Source: MADRE3 sp963718195 (GTDB lineage: Bacteria > Desulfobacterota > Desulfobulbia > Desulfobulbales > Desulfocapsaceae). Taken from it: DNA of 64,000 nt. The notes under the pieces were generated by a model. The model did not search any database. It saw only the letters and a list, made by a program, of their open reading frames with translations, and was not told the origin of the DNA. Made by a program: the position numbers and the translations under genes. Location: contig CAVQYQ010000005.1 in NCBI GenBank assembly GCA_963718195.1, forward strand, positions 806,001-870,000, written 5' to 3'. Shown one piece after another: positions 7,866-17,414 of this stretch; within the stretch, counting starts at the first letter, position 1, and each line of letters begins with the position of its first letter.

Positions 7866-9941
7866 TTAAGAGAGTAACGCCTTTCGACTCAGGCGGATAC
7901 GACCCCGGTTATCAATTTCGAGGACTTTTACTTCTATCTCGTCCCCTTCACTTACAACGTCGGTAACCTTACCGACGCGAGAAGTATCAAGCTCTGAGAT
8001 GTGTACCAACCCGTCAGTTCCCGGCAAAATTTCTACGAAAGCACCAAAATCTTTGATGGTTTTGACCTTCCCTTTGTAGACGGCACCCACCTCTGGTTCA
8101 GCAGTAATCGCCTTGATCCTGTTCATCAACTCATCGAGATTAGTCCCGTTTGAGGTGAAAACCTTGACGATACCACTATCATCAACCTCTATCTTGGCAT
8201 CGTATTCGGCGGATAATTCCTTAATAACTTTGCCGCCAGGTCCGATTATATCCCTGATCTTGTCCGGATTAATCTGGTGAACATTATACTTCGGGGCATG
8301 TTCAGACATCTCAGTGCGGGTTTCTGAAATCCCTTTCAACATCTCGTTAAGGATATGCATGCGACCTGCTTTTGCCTGCTCAAGCGCCTGACTCATGATA
8401 GACCGATCAACACCGTCAATCTTGATATCCATCTGCAGCGAGGTGATGCCTTCAGCCGTACCAACCACCTTAAAATCCATATCGCCAAGATGGTCTTCAT
8501 CACCCAGAATATCTGAAAGCACAACAACTTTGTCGTCTTCTTTAATCAACCCCATGGCGATACCGGACACCGGGCCTTTGATGGGCGCACCGGCATCCAT
8601 CAAGGCCATGCTGCCTCCGCAGACAGTTGCCATTGATGAAGAACCATTGGATTCGAGCACTTCAGAAACAATCCTGATCGAATATGGGAAGTCAGCTTCT
8701 GACGGCAAAACAGCCGCCAACCCTCTCATGGCAAGAGCGCCATGACCGATATCACGTCGGGATGGTCCACTCAGTCGACGCACCTCGCCAACACAGAAAG
8801 GCGGAAAATTGTAGTGTAGCATGAATCGTTTATGCTCTTCACCCGCCAAGGTTTCTATCCTCTGCTGATCACGTTCGCTGCCAAGCGTGGCAGTAACAAG
8901 TGCCTGGGTTTCACCACGGGTAAACAAAGCAGAGCCGTGAGTTCGCGGTAAATAACCAGCTTCACAACTGATCTGGCGCACCTGGTCAAACTTACGTCCA
9001 TCGATACGGCAGGATTCGTTTACGATCTTACTGCGCATCTGCTTCTTCCGATACCTGGAGAGCAGATCTCCGATTTCATCGCTGCGATCACCGTCGCTGT
9101 CAAGCTGTTCCCTGACCATCATTTTCAGGGCATCATATTTATTTCCACGCTCAAGCTTGTCGGCGGTTGATATTATTTCATCCATTGATTCTGAGGCGAT
9201 TTCTACAATACGCTGATAGAGTTCCTCATCAATAGTGGGAGGTACAACAATTCGCTTTTCCTTGCCACTGCTGGCCTGTAGATCTTTCTGAATCTGGATG
9301 AGCGGCTGAAGTTGTTCAAACGCGTAAAAAATCGCTTCAAGCACCACATCTTCGGGTAGTGTGTCCGCCTTTCCTTCCACCATCACCACGGCCTTCTCGG
9401 TACAGGCCACGACAATGTCCATTGCCGAGTCATCAAGTTCGGATGTGGTCGGGTTAATCACATATTGTCCATCGATATAGCCTACTCTCCCTCCGGCCAC
9501 TGGTCCGTCAAACGGGATGTCAGACAACATCAGCGCACAACTGGCACCGGTGAGGGCAAGAACATCCGGATCATGTTCCTGATCCGCGGAAAGAACAGAC
9601 GCAATAACCTGGGTCTCACAACAATAGCCATCTGCAAAAAGAGGCCTGAGCGGTCGGTCAATAATCCTGCAGGTTAGAATTTCCTGTTCGCTGGGCCTGC
9701 CGATTTCCCTTCGAAAATAGTTACCAGGGATTCTACCGACAGAGGCGAGTTTTTCCTGGTATTCAATGGTAAGAGGTAAAAAACCCAGTTCTGGCTTGTT
9801 TTTCTTATCTCCAACTGCGGTCACCAGAACAACTGTTTCCCCGCATCTCAGGACAACTGATCCGGAAGCTTGTTTGGCAAGTTTGCCCGTCTCAATGGAA
9901 ATGGTTTGTCCACCAATAGTGGCTTCAATGTTTTTCATCAT
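7866..9941 (-). CDS. pnp: Polyribonucleotide nucleotidyltransferase (PNPase)
   Basis: 691 residues, standard length. It degrades RNA 3' to 5' using phosphate and is part of the degradosome in many bacteria. Order: first RNase PH domain (1-~210) with the FRREIGRPSEQE motif, helical linker, second RNase PH domain (~300-540) with the catalytic region GDEDHLGDMDFKV, KH domain (~555-615, IIGPGGKVIKEL) and S1 domain (~620-690, GFGAFVEILPGTDGLVHIS-type). It follows rpsO, the usual order, with a long leader containing a stable hairpin. Two adjacent ATG codons at the start are both possible. Confidence 0.98.
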   Translation of the reverse strand: MMKNIEATIGGQTISIETGKLAKQASGSVVLRCGETVVLVTAVGDKKNKPELGFLPLTIEYQEKLASVGRIPGNYFRREIGRPSEQEILTCRIIDRPLRPLFADGYCCETQVIASVLSADQEHDPDVLALTGASCALMLSDIPFDGPVAGGRVGYIDGQYVINPTTSELDDSAMDIVVACTEKAVVMVEGKADTLPEDVVLEAIFYAFEQLQPLIQIQKDLQASSGKEKRIVVPPTIDEELYQRIVEIASESMDEIISTADKLERGNKYDALKMMVREQLDSDGDRSDEIGDLLSRYRKKQMRSKIVNESCRIDGRKFDQVRQISCEAGYLPRTHGSALFTRGETQALVTATLGSERDQQRIETLAGEEHKRFMLHYNFPPFCVGEVRRLSGPSRRDIGHGALAMRGLAAVLPSEADFPYSIRIVSEVLESNGSSSMATVCGGSMALMDAGAPIKGPVSGIAMGLIKEDDKVVVLSDILGDEDHLGDMDFKVVGTAEGITSLQMDIKIDGVDRSIMSQALEQAKAGRMHILNEMLKGISETRTEMSEHAPKYNVHQINPDKIRDIIGPGGKVIKELSAEYDAKIEVDDSGIVKVFTSNGTNLDELMNRIKAITAEPEVGAVYKGKVKTIKDFGAFVEILPGTDGLVHISELDTSRVGKVTDVVSEGDEIEVKVLEIDNRGRIRLSRKALLS

Positions 9942-10238
9942 TTTTTCTCCAGTTACGGTACTGCTGAGCAGAACCGTTGATCTTTGACCGGATTATCCAC
10001 CGGTCTGCTTTACTTATATTCAAACGGTAATTTTTATAAAATACTGCAACTGTCCCGGATTGTGCCGGAACAGTCCGATATCGGGATGGCACCAACGTGT
10101 ACCGTTGGGAAAAATCGAATCCGGGCAGGTTATCGACAAAAAATTGTATCAGTTTACTACCCGGATAAAGAAGATCTGTCTCTGTCTGTAAGATCATAGA
10201 CCTTAATCTGACAGAAGATGAGAACCTATCAGGCAGGA
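9942..10238 (-). other. pnp leader between rpsO and pnp
   Basis: 297 bases without a credible gene. It contains a strong inverted repeat at 10048-10076 (listed separately) followed by an AT-rich stretch. In E. coli the same interval carries a pnp promoter and an RNase III-cleaved stem used for autoregulation; the position here suggests an equivalent leader, but no sequence identity is claimed. Confidence 0.5.
10048..10076 (-). promoter_or_regulatory. Stable stem-loop in the pnp leader (possible RNase III site or terminator)
   Basis: On the minus strand GGACTGTTCCGG, a six-base loop CACAAT, then CCGGGACAGTT forms an about 11-base-pair stem with one wobble. It is followed by an AT-rich run including TATTTTATAAAAATT, not a clean T-tract. 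It lies about 110 bases before the pnp start and about 165 bases after the rpsO stop. Confidence 0.6.
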
Positions 10239-10508
10239 TTACTTGCGTATACCTAATTCCTGGATCAGTGATCGGTATTTACTGATATCTTTATTCTTAA
10301 GATAATCGAGCAAACTTCTGCGCTGTCCAACCAATTTAAGCAACCCCTGGCGAGAATGATGATCCTTTTTATGGGTCTTGAAATGTTCAGTCAGATACTC
10401 GATCCTATCTGTCAACAGCGCAATCTGAACTTCTGAAGATCCGGTGTCCGAATCATGGGTCTTAAATTTTTCGATTATCTCATTTTTCTTAACAGCCGTC
10501 TGTGCCAC
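10239..10508 (-). CDS. rpsO: Small ribosomal subunit protein uS15
   Basis: 89 residues, exact family length. It binds 16S rRNA helices 20-22 in the 30S platform. The family pattern DTGSSEVQIALLT (residues 20-32) and HSRQGLLKLVGQRR (49-62) is intact. Start is GTG at 10508 with TTGGAGG five to six bases upstream. The AT-rich segment upstream (10530-10560) may hold its own promoter. It sits between truB and pnp, as usual. Confidence 0.98.
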   Translation of the reverse strand: MAQTAVKKNEIIEKFKTHDSDTGSSEVQIALLTDRIEYLTEHFKTHKKDHHSRQGLLKLVGQRRSLLDYLKNKDISKYRSLIQELGIRK

Positions 10509-10656
10509 AACTAACCTCCAATATCTTAAAACAATGTCATTTATTTATAATATAATTAAATTTGTCACCTGTTGCCAGAAACGTTTTAGAACTGTTACAT
10601 GTTTTCTAGCGGACAGTTTCGTCTTCGGAACAAAGTATATTAGCCATTTTACCCTA

Positions 10657-11397
10657 CTATTGCAACAAATTCTGCACATCCCCCACAGACAGAAGACGAT
10701 TCTTTATCTTTTCATGGGCACCTGTCTCTGAAAACAGCGTGCCAGCCAGAGAATCTTCCACCGAGAACCCACCGCTTCTGGTTCTCCGTAACGAGGTCAG
10801 ATAGGCTCCGCAGCCAAGCTGCTCACCGATATCTGCTGCAAGTGATCTGATATAGGTTCCTTTACCGGAAACCACCTTTATCGTTATAAACGGATCATCC
10901 CTCCAGATACGATCTTTTTGATCAATCCACTCCAATGAATGGATATGGATTTTTCGTGCCTCCTTTTTTACCACTATTCCTTTTCTGGCATAATGATAAA
11001 GTGGTTTCCCCTTGTACTTCAAGGCCGAGAACGACGGAGGTGTTTGCAGTATCTCTCCTTTGAACCGGTCCAGAACCGACTGTATCTCAACCCTGGTATA
11101 TGGTTCATCCCAACGTCGAGTGACAATGTCACCTTCTGGATCCTGGGTTGTAGACACTGATCCAAGACACAGGGTTGCAACGTATTCCTTCTCTTCATCC
11201 ATGAACAAAGAGATCATTTTTGTGGCGGGGCGACCGATACAGACAATGAGGAGACCGCTCGCAAAAGGATCGAGCGTTCCTGCATGCCCGACCTTTTTGA
11301 TACCGACAATTTTGCGGACAGCCCGAACCATTGCAAAAGAGGTTGCACCCACAGGCTTGTCGACCAGCAGCACCCCCGCCTCAACACCATCTATCAT
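10657..11397 (-). CDS. truB: tRNA pseudouridine(55) synthase TruB
   Basis: It makes pseudouridine 55 in the T-loop of tRNAs. The catalytic Asp is in GHAGTLDPFASGLL, followed by IGRPATKM and the RGFxx-like/PPSFSALKYKGKPLYHYAR region. I start it at ATG 11397 (MIDGVEAGVLLVDKP), giving 246 residues; an upstream start at 11454 would overlap nrnA by 31 bases and add residues not seen in the family. It lacks the longer C-terminal PUA extension of the E. coli protein. It lies between nrnA and rpsO. Confidence 0.95.
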   Translation of the reverse strand: MIDGVEAGVLLVDKPVGATSFAMVRAVRKIVGIKKVGHAGTLDPFASGLLIVCIGRPATKMISLFMDEEKEYVATLCLGSVSTTQDPEGDIVTRRWDEPYTRVEIQSVLDRFKGEILQTPPSFSALKYKGKPLYHYARKGIVVKKEARKIHIHSLEWIDQKDRIWRDDPFITIKVVSGKGTYIRSLAADIGEQLGCGAYLTSLRRTRSGGFSVEDSLAGTLFSETGAHEKIKNRLLSVGDVQNLLQ

Positions 11398-11423
11398 TTC
11401 AAGATTCCATAGGGGAGAAATCG

Positions 11424-12428
11424 TCAGGACGACTCGAGAACATTCTTTTGACAATGGGCCAGCAATTCTTTTCGTACACGCTCAATCGTGCTGCCGGTAA
11501 AGCGACATCCTGCAGCGTTACGGTGCCCGCCACCACCAAAATTTTTTGCTATGGCGGCAACGTCGCAGTCACCCTTGGCCCTGAGACTGACCGAAATAAC
11601 ATCATCCTTGGATTCTTTCAAAAAGGCCGCAACCTTGACCGACTGGAGTGAACGCGGATAGTCCACAAACCCCTCGACATCCTGCACAACCGCGCCACTT
11701 TTCTCAAACATATCACGGGTCACATGTATCATCGCAAAGAGACCCTGGTGGTGAAGCTGCAGTGTCCCTAGAACCATTTCCATGAGTTTAAAGCGTTCCG
11801 TACTAAAATTGTCATACAGGTAGCTCGACACCTTTTCGGGCTGCACACCACGCTTGAGCAATTGCCCTGCAACTTCGAGCGTTCGTGCCCGTGTACACTC
11901 GTATCTGAAAGAGCCGGTGTCGGTGACGATGGCAACATACAGGGCGAACGCGGCATTATATGATGGTGTATGCCCGAGGGCTTCAGCAATTTCGTAAACC
12001 ATCTCACCAGTGGAACTGCGTTTTGACTCAACCCAGCGTAAGTCGCCATATTTACGATGTGAGATGTGGTGATCGATACCGATAAACGGATGAATTTTCA
12101 GCAGTTCATTTTTGGTTTCCCCAAGGCGATCGGCTTCCCCACAGTCGAGTGCGATTGCCGAAACATCAGGTCCTGCCTCATCGAGAAAATGACGGAGATC
12201 ATGCAGATTATTACTGATCCTCGAGCACCCCGGCAAAAAATCATACATATGAGAGACGGGTTCGTCAAGGTAGGCAAACACACGTTTTCCCAAACTATCG
12301 AGAATATCCGCAAAGCCAAGCAGCGACCCGAGAGCATCTCCATCAGGATGGACATGGGTCAACAGAACAAAATTGTCCTTCTCATTGATTACCTTCAGGA
12401 TTTCATCAGGTATTCCTTTCTCGCTCAT
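11424..12428 (-). CDS. nrnA: DHH-family nanoRNase / pAp phosphatase NrnA
   Basis: 334 residues with an N-terminal DHH domain (LTHVHPDGDALGS at about 24-36, ALDCGEADR, GIDHHISHRKYG) and a C-terminal DHHA1 domain ending in GGGGHRNAAGCRF. In Bacillus NrnA degrades short RNA oligomers and dephosphorylates 3'-phosphoadenosine 5'-phosphate; the latter matters for sulfate assimilation. Its place between rbfA and truB is the common arrangement in the nusA-infB cluster. The start overlaps rbfA by 23 bases. Confidence 0.94.
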   Translation of the reverse strand: MSEKGIPDEILKVINEKDNFVLLTHVHPDGDALGSLLGFADILDSLGKRVFAYLDEPVSHMYDFLPGCSRISNNLHDLRHFLDEAGPDVSAIALDCGEADRLGETKNELLKIHPFIGIDHHISHRKYGDLRWVESKRSSTGEMVYEIAEALGHTPSYNAAFALYVAIVTDTGSFRYECTRARTLEVAGQLLKRGVQPEKVSSYLYDNFSTERFKLMEMVLGTLQLHHQGLFAMIHVTRDMFEKSGAVVQDVEGFVDYPRSLQSVKVAAFLKESKDDVISVSLRAKGDCDVAAIAKNFGGGGHRNAAGCRFTGSTIERVRKELLAHCQKNVLESS

Positions 12429-12831
12429 CTCTTTCCCTGGCTAAATCTGCAAGCAGTCGCTCCATCTCCTCGACCTTTTCTACTGTCTCATCATACCAGA
12501 AATGGAGTTCAGGAGTAAACCGCAGGTTTAGCTTTTTAGCCAGATGACTGCGCATGAACCCCTTGGCTCTGGCAAGTCTTTTTTTCAAGACCCCAGACTC
12601 ATCACTTCCCTGGAACGATGTATAGTATATCTTCGCATGACGCAGATCATCAGATAATTCCACGCGACTGATACTGATGTCTCTCAGTTTGGGATCCCTT
12701 ACGCGCTGCACGATAAGGATGGACAGCTCATTTCTGATAACATCTGCGACCCGATCAGAACGCTTGGGGCCATGATCCTTGCCGATGCCAAACGATTCGA
12801 GTTCCTGTTTGGGGTGCCATTCTTCTATCAT
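12406..12831 (-). CDS. rbfA: 30S ribosome-binding factor RbfA
   Basis: 141 residues. A late 16S rRNA maturation factor. The conserved KH-like core is seen: RVADVIRNELSILI, DPKLRDISISRVELSDDLRHAKIY and LNLRFTPELHFWYDET. It has about 20 extra N-terminal residues (HPKQELESFGIGKDHGPKRS) before the core, so a later start cannot be excluded, although no Met is present. It follows infB by 11 bases. Confidence 0.96.
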   Translation of the reverse strand: MIEEWHPKQELESFGIGKDHGPKRSDRVADVIRNELSILIVQRVRDPKLRDISISRVELSDDLRHAKIYYTSFQGSDESGVLKKRLARAKGFMRSHLAKKLNLRFTPELHFWYDETVEKVEEMERLLADLARERDERERNT

Positions 12832-12842
12832 TACCGTTCCTG

Positions 12843-15572
12843 TCAGTCCAGAGTCGCCTCAACTTCCTGCATGATAAATGCCTCAAGGTGATCGCCGACC
12901 TTGACGTCATTGAAGTTTTCCACTCCAATTCCGCATTCATACCCGGCGGTAACCTCTTTGGCATCATCTTTGAAACGTTTCAGTGAGCTGATTTTACCAG
13001 TATAGACAACGACGCCATCACGCAGAACCCGAACTTTGGCATTTCTGATTATTTTGCCATCTGAAACAAAACAACCGGCAATGGTGCCAACCTTTGGAAC
13101 ATTAAAGGTCTCACGAATTTCTGCAGTACCGATAACCTCCTCTTCGAAGGTCGGGTCGAGCATACCGACCATTGCCTTTCTGATATCATCAAGGGCATGA
13201 TAAATGACATCGTAGGAACGGACATCCACGTTTTCCTTAACTCCGAGCTCCTTGACCTTGACAGATGGCCTGACATTGAAGCCGATAATAATTGCCTCAG
13301 AGGCGGACGCCAGCAGGATATCTGATTCTGTGATCGTGCCTGTTCCTTCGTGAAGCACACGCACCTTGATCTCATCGGTTGACAGGTCTTCTGCTGCCTT
13401 GGCAAAGGCTTCAAGCGTTCCTTGCACATCAGAGCGGATAATCACCCTGAGCTCCTGGACATCGCCCTCACTCATTTTCTCAAACAGTTTATCAAGCGAG
13501 ATTTTACTGCCCGCAGCGAGCTCAGACTCGCGAGCTTTCATGGTCCTGACCTGACTGACATTTTTGGCCATTTTGTCATCAGTAACAACCACGAATTCAT
13601 CACCGGCGAGCGGTACCCCTGACAGTCCCTGAACCTCGACAGGTATCGTCGGACCGGCACTTGTAATGGCACGTCCCTTGTCATCAAGCATAGCCCGGAC
13701 TTTTCCGCTGTGTTGCCCGACAACAAAGCTGTCACCAATCTGCAGCTCTCCTTCCTGGACCAACACGGTTGAAACAGCACCTCGGCCCCTGTCCAGTTTT
13801 GCTTCAATGACACGCCCCTTTGCCTTGCGGGTCGCATCTGCTTTGAGTTCAAGCATTTCAGCCAGCAACTGGATGTTCTCCATCAATTCATCGATACCAC
13901 TATTCTGTTTGGCTGACGTTTCACAATAGATTGTCTGACCTCCCCAGTCTTCCGGAGCCAGGTCAAGCTCTGCCAGTTCACGTTTGACGCGATCAGGGTC
14001 GGCATTGTCTTTGTCAATTTTATTTACTGCAACAATGATGGGAACATTAGCTGCCTGGGCATGATTGATGGCCTCTCTTGTCTGGTCCATCACGCCATCA
14101 TCTGCGGCAACAACCAGGATAACCAGGTCGGTGATCTGCGCACCACGAGAACGCATCTGGGTGAAAGCCGCATGACCGGGTGTATCGACAAATGTCACAT
14201 CACCCGCTTTGGACCGAACATGGTAAGCACCAATATGCTGGGTAATGCCTCCTGCTTCACCTTCGGCAACATCAGTCTTCCTGATAGCGTCGAGAATTGA
14301 GGTTTTACCATGATCGACGTGCCCCATGACGGTTACAACCGGAGGCCGGGGTCTGGTATCTCCACCTTCTTCCTGTGCCTCGAGCATCTGCACACCGATC
14401 TCCTCGGTTATACCTTGCTCGATCTCGTAACCAAAATCACTGGCGATCAAAGTGGCGGTATCGACATCAACCGCCTGGTTCATGGTCGCCATAACGCCAA
14501 GCCCCATCAGTTTGCCAATAACCTCACTTGCCTTCAGTTTCATTTTTGAAGCGAGGTCACCGACGGAGATCGTGTCGTAGATGATAATTTTTTTCTTGCT
14601 GGCTTTCATCTCGATGGTGGATGGCGACACTTTTCTTTCAGCACGCCCCCGACCACGCTTGCCGCGTTTGCCGCCTCGCTGGTAATCGTTGTCGAAATGG
14701 GTAAATTTGACACTTTTCTTGCTTTTCCGTGCGCTTTTGCTTCTCCGGTCTCGATCTTCATCGGATTCAGCCCCGCGCCTTCCCTTCTTTCGACCGCGAT
14801 CAGGTGTTTCGCTTCTGGCTTCCTGGGGAACATCGGTGCCCACTGGTGCCCTGCCGGGTCTTGAGCCTGCTGGCTTTCCAGCTTTCTTTGGTCGAGAACG
14901 TGGCGATTTTTGAGTAACTTCCTCAACAGGCAGCTCAATGGTTCCAACCACTCGAGCCACATTCTTGCGCTCGGTTTTTGCTTGTTTTTTAGTTTTCTTT
15001 TTCTCTTTTTTGGCAACCGCTCCTTCCGGTTCCGCTTGTTCCCCTTCAACAGGCGGCTGATCTTCAGGTTTTGCATCAACGTCAGCCTCGACTGATGCTT
15101 CTGCAGTTTCAACCGTACCAGGAACAGCGCCCTCTTCGTCCCGATCACTTTGATCAGCATCCGTTAGCTCGACCTTCTGCTTTTCGGATTCCGGATCACT
15201 TTTCTCAGCTGTCTGGACCACTGCATCATCAGCCACTGGACTCTCTTCAGTTTCCGCTACAGCACTGTCAGTTGCGGTCTCCTGTGGTGACGATTCCTGT
15301 TCGACGTTGTCTTCAGCTTTTGGTCTACGCCTTATAATGGTAGACCTTCGCCTGATTACTGTCGTTGAACCCTCGGAGGCATCAATTCGTTTTTCAACCA
15401 GTTCGGTCTTTGAATCCTGAAGCATCGTCTTACGGATCTGGTCAGCTGTCTCATCATCGACAGTTGAACTGTGACCTTTAATTTCATAGCCACTGGCGAT
15501 TAATTTATCCGCAAGTGCCTTACTGCTCATCCCTGCTTCTTTTGCCAGTTCATAAATCCTAACCCTGCTCAT
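12843..15572 (-). CDS. infB: Translation initiation factor IF-2
   Basis: 909 residues. The GTPase brings initiator tRNA to the 30S subunit. Order: IF2_N domain (1-~55, RVRIYELAKEAGMSSKALAD), a long low-complexity charged linker (~60-320) rich in E, A, K and R, a second IF2_N-like segment (~335-390), the G domain (~415-580; GHVDHGKT, DTPGHAAF, NKID), then domains II-IV ending near EVEATLD. The long acidic then basic linker is common in Desulfobacterota. No internal frame problem is seen. Confidence 0.98.
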   Translation of the reverse strand: MSRVRIYELAKEAGMSSKALADKLIASGYEIKGHSSTVDDETADQIRKTMLQDSKTELVEKRIDASEGSTTVIRRRSTIIRRRPKAEDNVEQESSPQETATDSAVAETEESPVADDAVVQTAEKSDPESEKQKVELTDADQSDRDEEGAVPGTVETAEASVEADVDAKPEDQPPVEGEQAEPEGAVAKKEKKKTKKQAKTERKNVARVVGTIELPVEEVTQKSPRSRPKKAGKPAGSRPGRAPVGTDVPQEARSETPDRGRKKGRRGAESDEDRDRRSKSARKSKKSVKFTHFDNDYQRGGKRGKRGRGRAERKVSPSTIEMKASKKKIIIYDTISVGDLASKMKLKASEVIGKLMGLGVMATMNQAVDVDTATLIASDFGYEIEQGITEEIGVQMLEAQEEGGDTRPRPPVVTVMGHVDHGKTSILDAIRKTDVAEGEAGGITQHIGAYHVRSKAGDVTFVDTPGHAAFTQMRSRGAQITDLVILVVAADDGVMDQTREAINHAQAANVPIIVAVNKIDKDNADPDRVKRELAELDLAPEDWGGQTIYCETSAKQNSGIDELMENIQLLAEMLELKADATRKAKGRVIEAKLDRGRGAVSTVLVQEGELQIGDSFVVGQHSGKVRAMLDDKGRAITSAGPTIPVEVQGLSGVPLAGDEFVVVTDDKMAKNVSQVRTMKARESELAAGSKISLDKLFEKMSEGDVQELRVIIRSDVQGTLEAFAKAAEDLSTDEIKVRVLHEGTGTITESDILLASASEAIIIGFNVRPSVKVKELGVKENVDVRSYDVIYHALDDIRKAMVGMLDPTFEEEVIGTAEIRETFNVPKVGTIAGCFVSDGKIIRNAKVRVLRDGVVVYTGKISSLKRFKDDAKEVTAGYECGIGVENFNDVKVGDHLEAFIMQEVEATLD

Positions 15573-15658
15573 TCCTTACTCCTGAAAAACCATCTTTCTC
15601 TTATCTTCAGCCAGTACCAGAAATCAGTCCCAGTCTGGAATTAATTGCCCGCGAAAAC

Positions 15659-15874
15659 CTAACTGAGCTGACGAAATACTCGTGTCAATCTTCTCTCAGA
15701 TTGATTAACCTGTGAGAGGCATACCTGCCTGTTGCAACAATAACCACCCCTCCCAACCATTACCTGCTCCATATCAGCAACCAGCATCGACGCCTTCCAG
15801 ACAAAGCGATTCAGTCTGTTTTTCGGATATTTACCGCGACAAACGATACATGTTCTTACAGGCTGTTTTGCCAT
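15659..15874 (-). CDS. ylxR: YlxR-family RNA-binding protein (RnpM-like)
   Basis: 71 residues from ATG 15874, seven bases after the nusA stop. The family signature is the start MAKQPVRTCIVCRGKYPKNRLNR, followed by GRGGYCC and a basic C-terminus. YlxR binds RNA and in Bacillus was reported to modulate RNase P (RnpM). The gene is nearly always between nusA and infB, as here. The frame stays open far upstream inside nusA in another frame; that extension is an artefact. Confidence 0.9.
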   Translation of the reverse strand: MAKQPVRTCIVCRGKYPKNRLNRFVWKASMLVADMEQVMVGRGGYCCNRQVCLSQVNQSERRLTRVFRQLS

Positions 15875-15881
15875 ATGTCTG

Positions 15882-17333
15882 CTATTTGCTTTTTTCGTCT
15901 GGCTCTGGTTCGGAAACAGCGTCATCTTCTGAAACAGTTTCTGGTTCAGGCTGGTCGTTTTCTCCTTCTGTCTCATCAATGTCACTGTCTGTGGATCCAG
16001 AGATATCGGCTTCTTCTTCCTTGTCTTTGGCAGACTCAGGGACATCAACTTCTTCTTCCTGAACGGTGGTGGACTCTGAGACATCGATTTCTGCTACCTC
16101 AGCTGCCACTTTTGCAGCAGTATCGATCAATTGCAGAGCAAAATCATCATCAATTGCCCGGATAATTATCAAATCCTCAACCGTTGCTTTTGACAGGTCA
16201 TCAGCCGATTTTATCTCTTTTGCAAACAACTGGTCAGCAAGCGATTCATCGATACCGGTAATTTTCAAAAGGCTCTGATACCCGCTATCTTCAAGATTGG
16301 CATATCGCTGCTCACTCTTCACATCTATACGCCAGCCCATCAGGCGTGAGGCAAGACGTACGTTCTGCCCCTGGCGACCGATCGCCAGAGACAATTGGTC
16401 ATTGGGAACGACAACCAGCAGTGAGTTAGCATCTTCATCCACTCTGACCATGCTCACGTGGGCTGGTGCCAGTGCATTGTAGACATATTTTGCTGGGTCA
16501 GGGCTCCAGGTGACAATATCGATCCGCTCGCCTTGAAGCTCCTGCACAACATTCTGCACCCGAGAGCCTTTCATGCCAACACAGGCACCGACCGGATCCA
16601 CGTCAGACTCGCTGGAGCTTACTGCGATTTTTGCCCTGAAACCGGGTTCCCTGCTTACGCCCATTATCCTTACGATGCCTTCTGCTATCTCGGGAACTTC
16701 CATCTGAAAAAGTTTGGCAAGAAACTCATCCGCTGTCCGAGAAAGGACAAGCTGAGAATCTCTGCTGTTCTGCCGAACCTCCAGCAGGTACGCCCGTATT
16801 CTGTCGCCCTGCTTGAAAGATCGTTTCGGGATTTGGTGATCTTTCGGCAAAATAGCATCCGTGCGGCCAAGATTTATGACCATATTACCCCGCTCAAATC
16901 GTTGCACAATGCCGCTGACTACTTCACCCTCACGATCCTTAAACATATCAAAAATCACTTCACGTTCGGCGTCTTTCATGCGGTGAATGATAACCTGTTT
17001 TGCAGACTGGGCAGCGATTCTGCCAAGGTCAGTTATATTCTCCATTTTTTCGCCAAGTTCGTCGCCAAGCTGCACTTCAGGATCCAGTATTTTGGCCTGT
17101 TCTATACTGATTTCAGTCTGTTCATCGCCAGCTTCATTCACGACGCTGCGAAACTGGAACACCTCGACCTCACCAAATTCTTCATTATAGCGGACTTCAA
17201 TGTCTCGCCTGCTGCCGAGTTTCTTTCTTGCTGCAGAAGCGACCGCCTCTTCAATAGCTTCAACGAGAAGATTCTTGTCAAATCCTCGATCCCTGCTAAT
17301 CTGATCGATGATACGTTTTAAATCAGATATCAT
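15882..17333 (-). CDS. nusA: Transcription termination/antitermination factor NusA
   Basis: 483 residues. Order: N-terminal RNA polymerase-binding domain (1-~130), S1 domain (~135-200, GEVVSGIVQRFERGNMVINLGRTDAILP), KH1 and KH2 (~210-345, GACVGMKGSRVQNVVQEL and LAIGRQGQNVRLASRL), a helix-hairpin-helix-like region (~350-425) and a very acidic tail (~430-483) made almost only of E, D, S, P and V. The acidic tail is longer than in many homologues and may have an autoinhibitory role like the C-terminal repeats of the E. coli protein. Confidence 0.98.
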   Translation of the reverse strand: MISDLKRIIDQISRDRGFDKNLLVEAIEEAVASAARKKLGSRRDIEVRYNEEFGEVEVFQFRSVVNEAGDEQTEISIEQAKILDPEVQLGDELGEKMENITDLGRIAAQSAKQVIIHRMKDAEREVIFDMFKDREGEVVSGIVQRFERGNMVINLGRTDAILPKDHQIPKRSFKQGDRIRAYLLEVRQNSRDSQLVLSRTADEFLAKLFQMEVPEIAEGIVRIMGVSREPGFRAKIAVSSSESDVDPVGACVGMKGSRVQNVVQELQGERIDIVTWSPDPAKYVYNALAPAHVSMVRVDEDANSLLVVVPNDQLSLAIGRQGQNVRLASRLMGWRIDVKSEQRYANLEDSGYQSLLKITGIDESLADQLFAKEIKSADDLSKATVEDLIIIRAIDDDFALQLIDTAAKVAAEVAEIDVSESTTVQEEEVDVPESAKDKEEEADISGSTDSDIDETEGENDQPEPETVSEDDAVSEPEPDEKSK

Positions 17334-17414
17334 TTATTTTACCTCAAATATACGCTTCAGGTGCCAGTTATGTGGTCCTGCATTCATCTTGCCTGAGCTC
17401 TATTCGAATGCGCG

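Noticed and set aside
14606..15160. 184-codon basic frame inside the linker of infB
   Set aside because: Shifted reading of the charged low-complexity linker of IF-2.
16458..17321. 287-codon frame on the plus strand inside nusA
   Set aside because: Antisense to the well-conserved nusA coding sequence; no ribosome site or domain.
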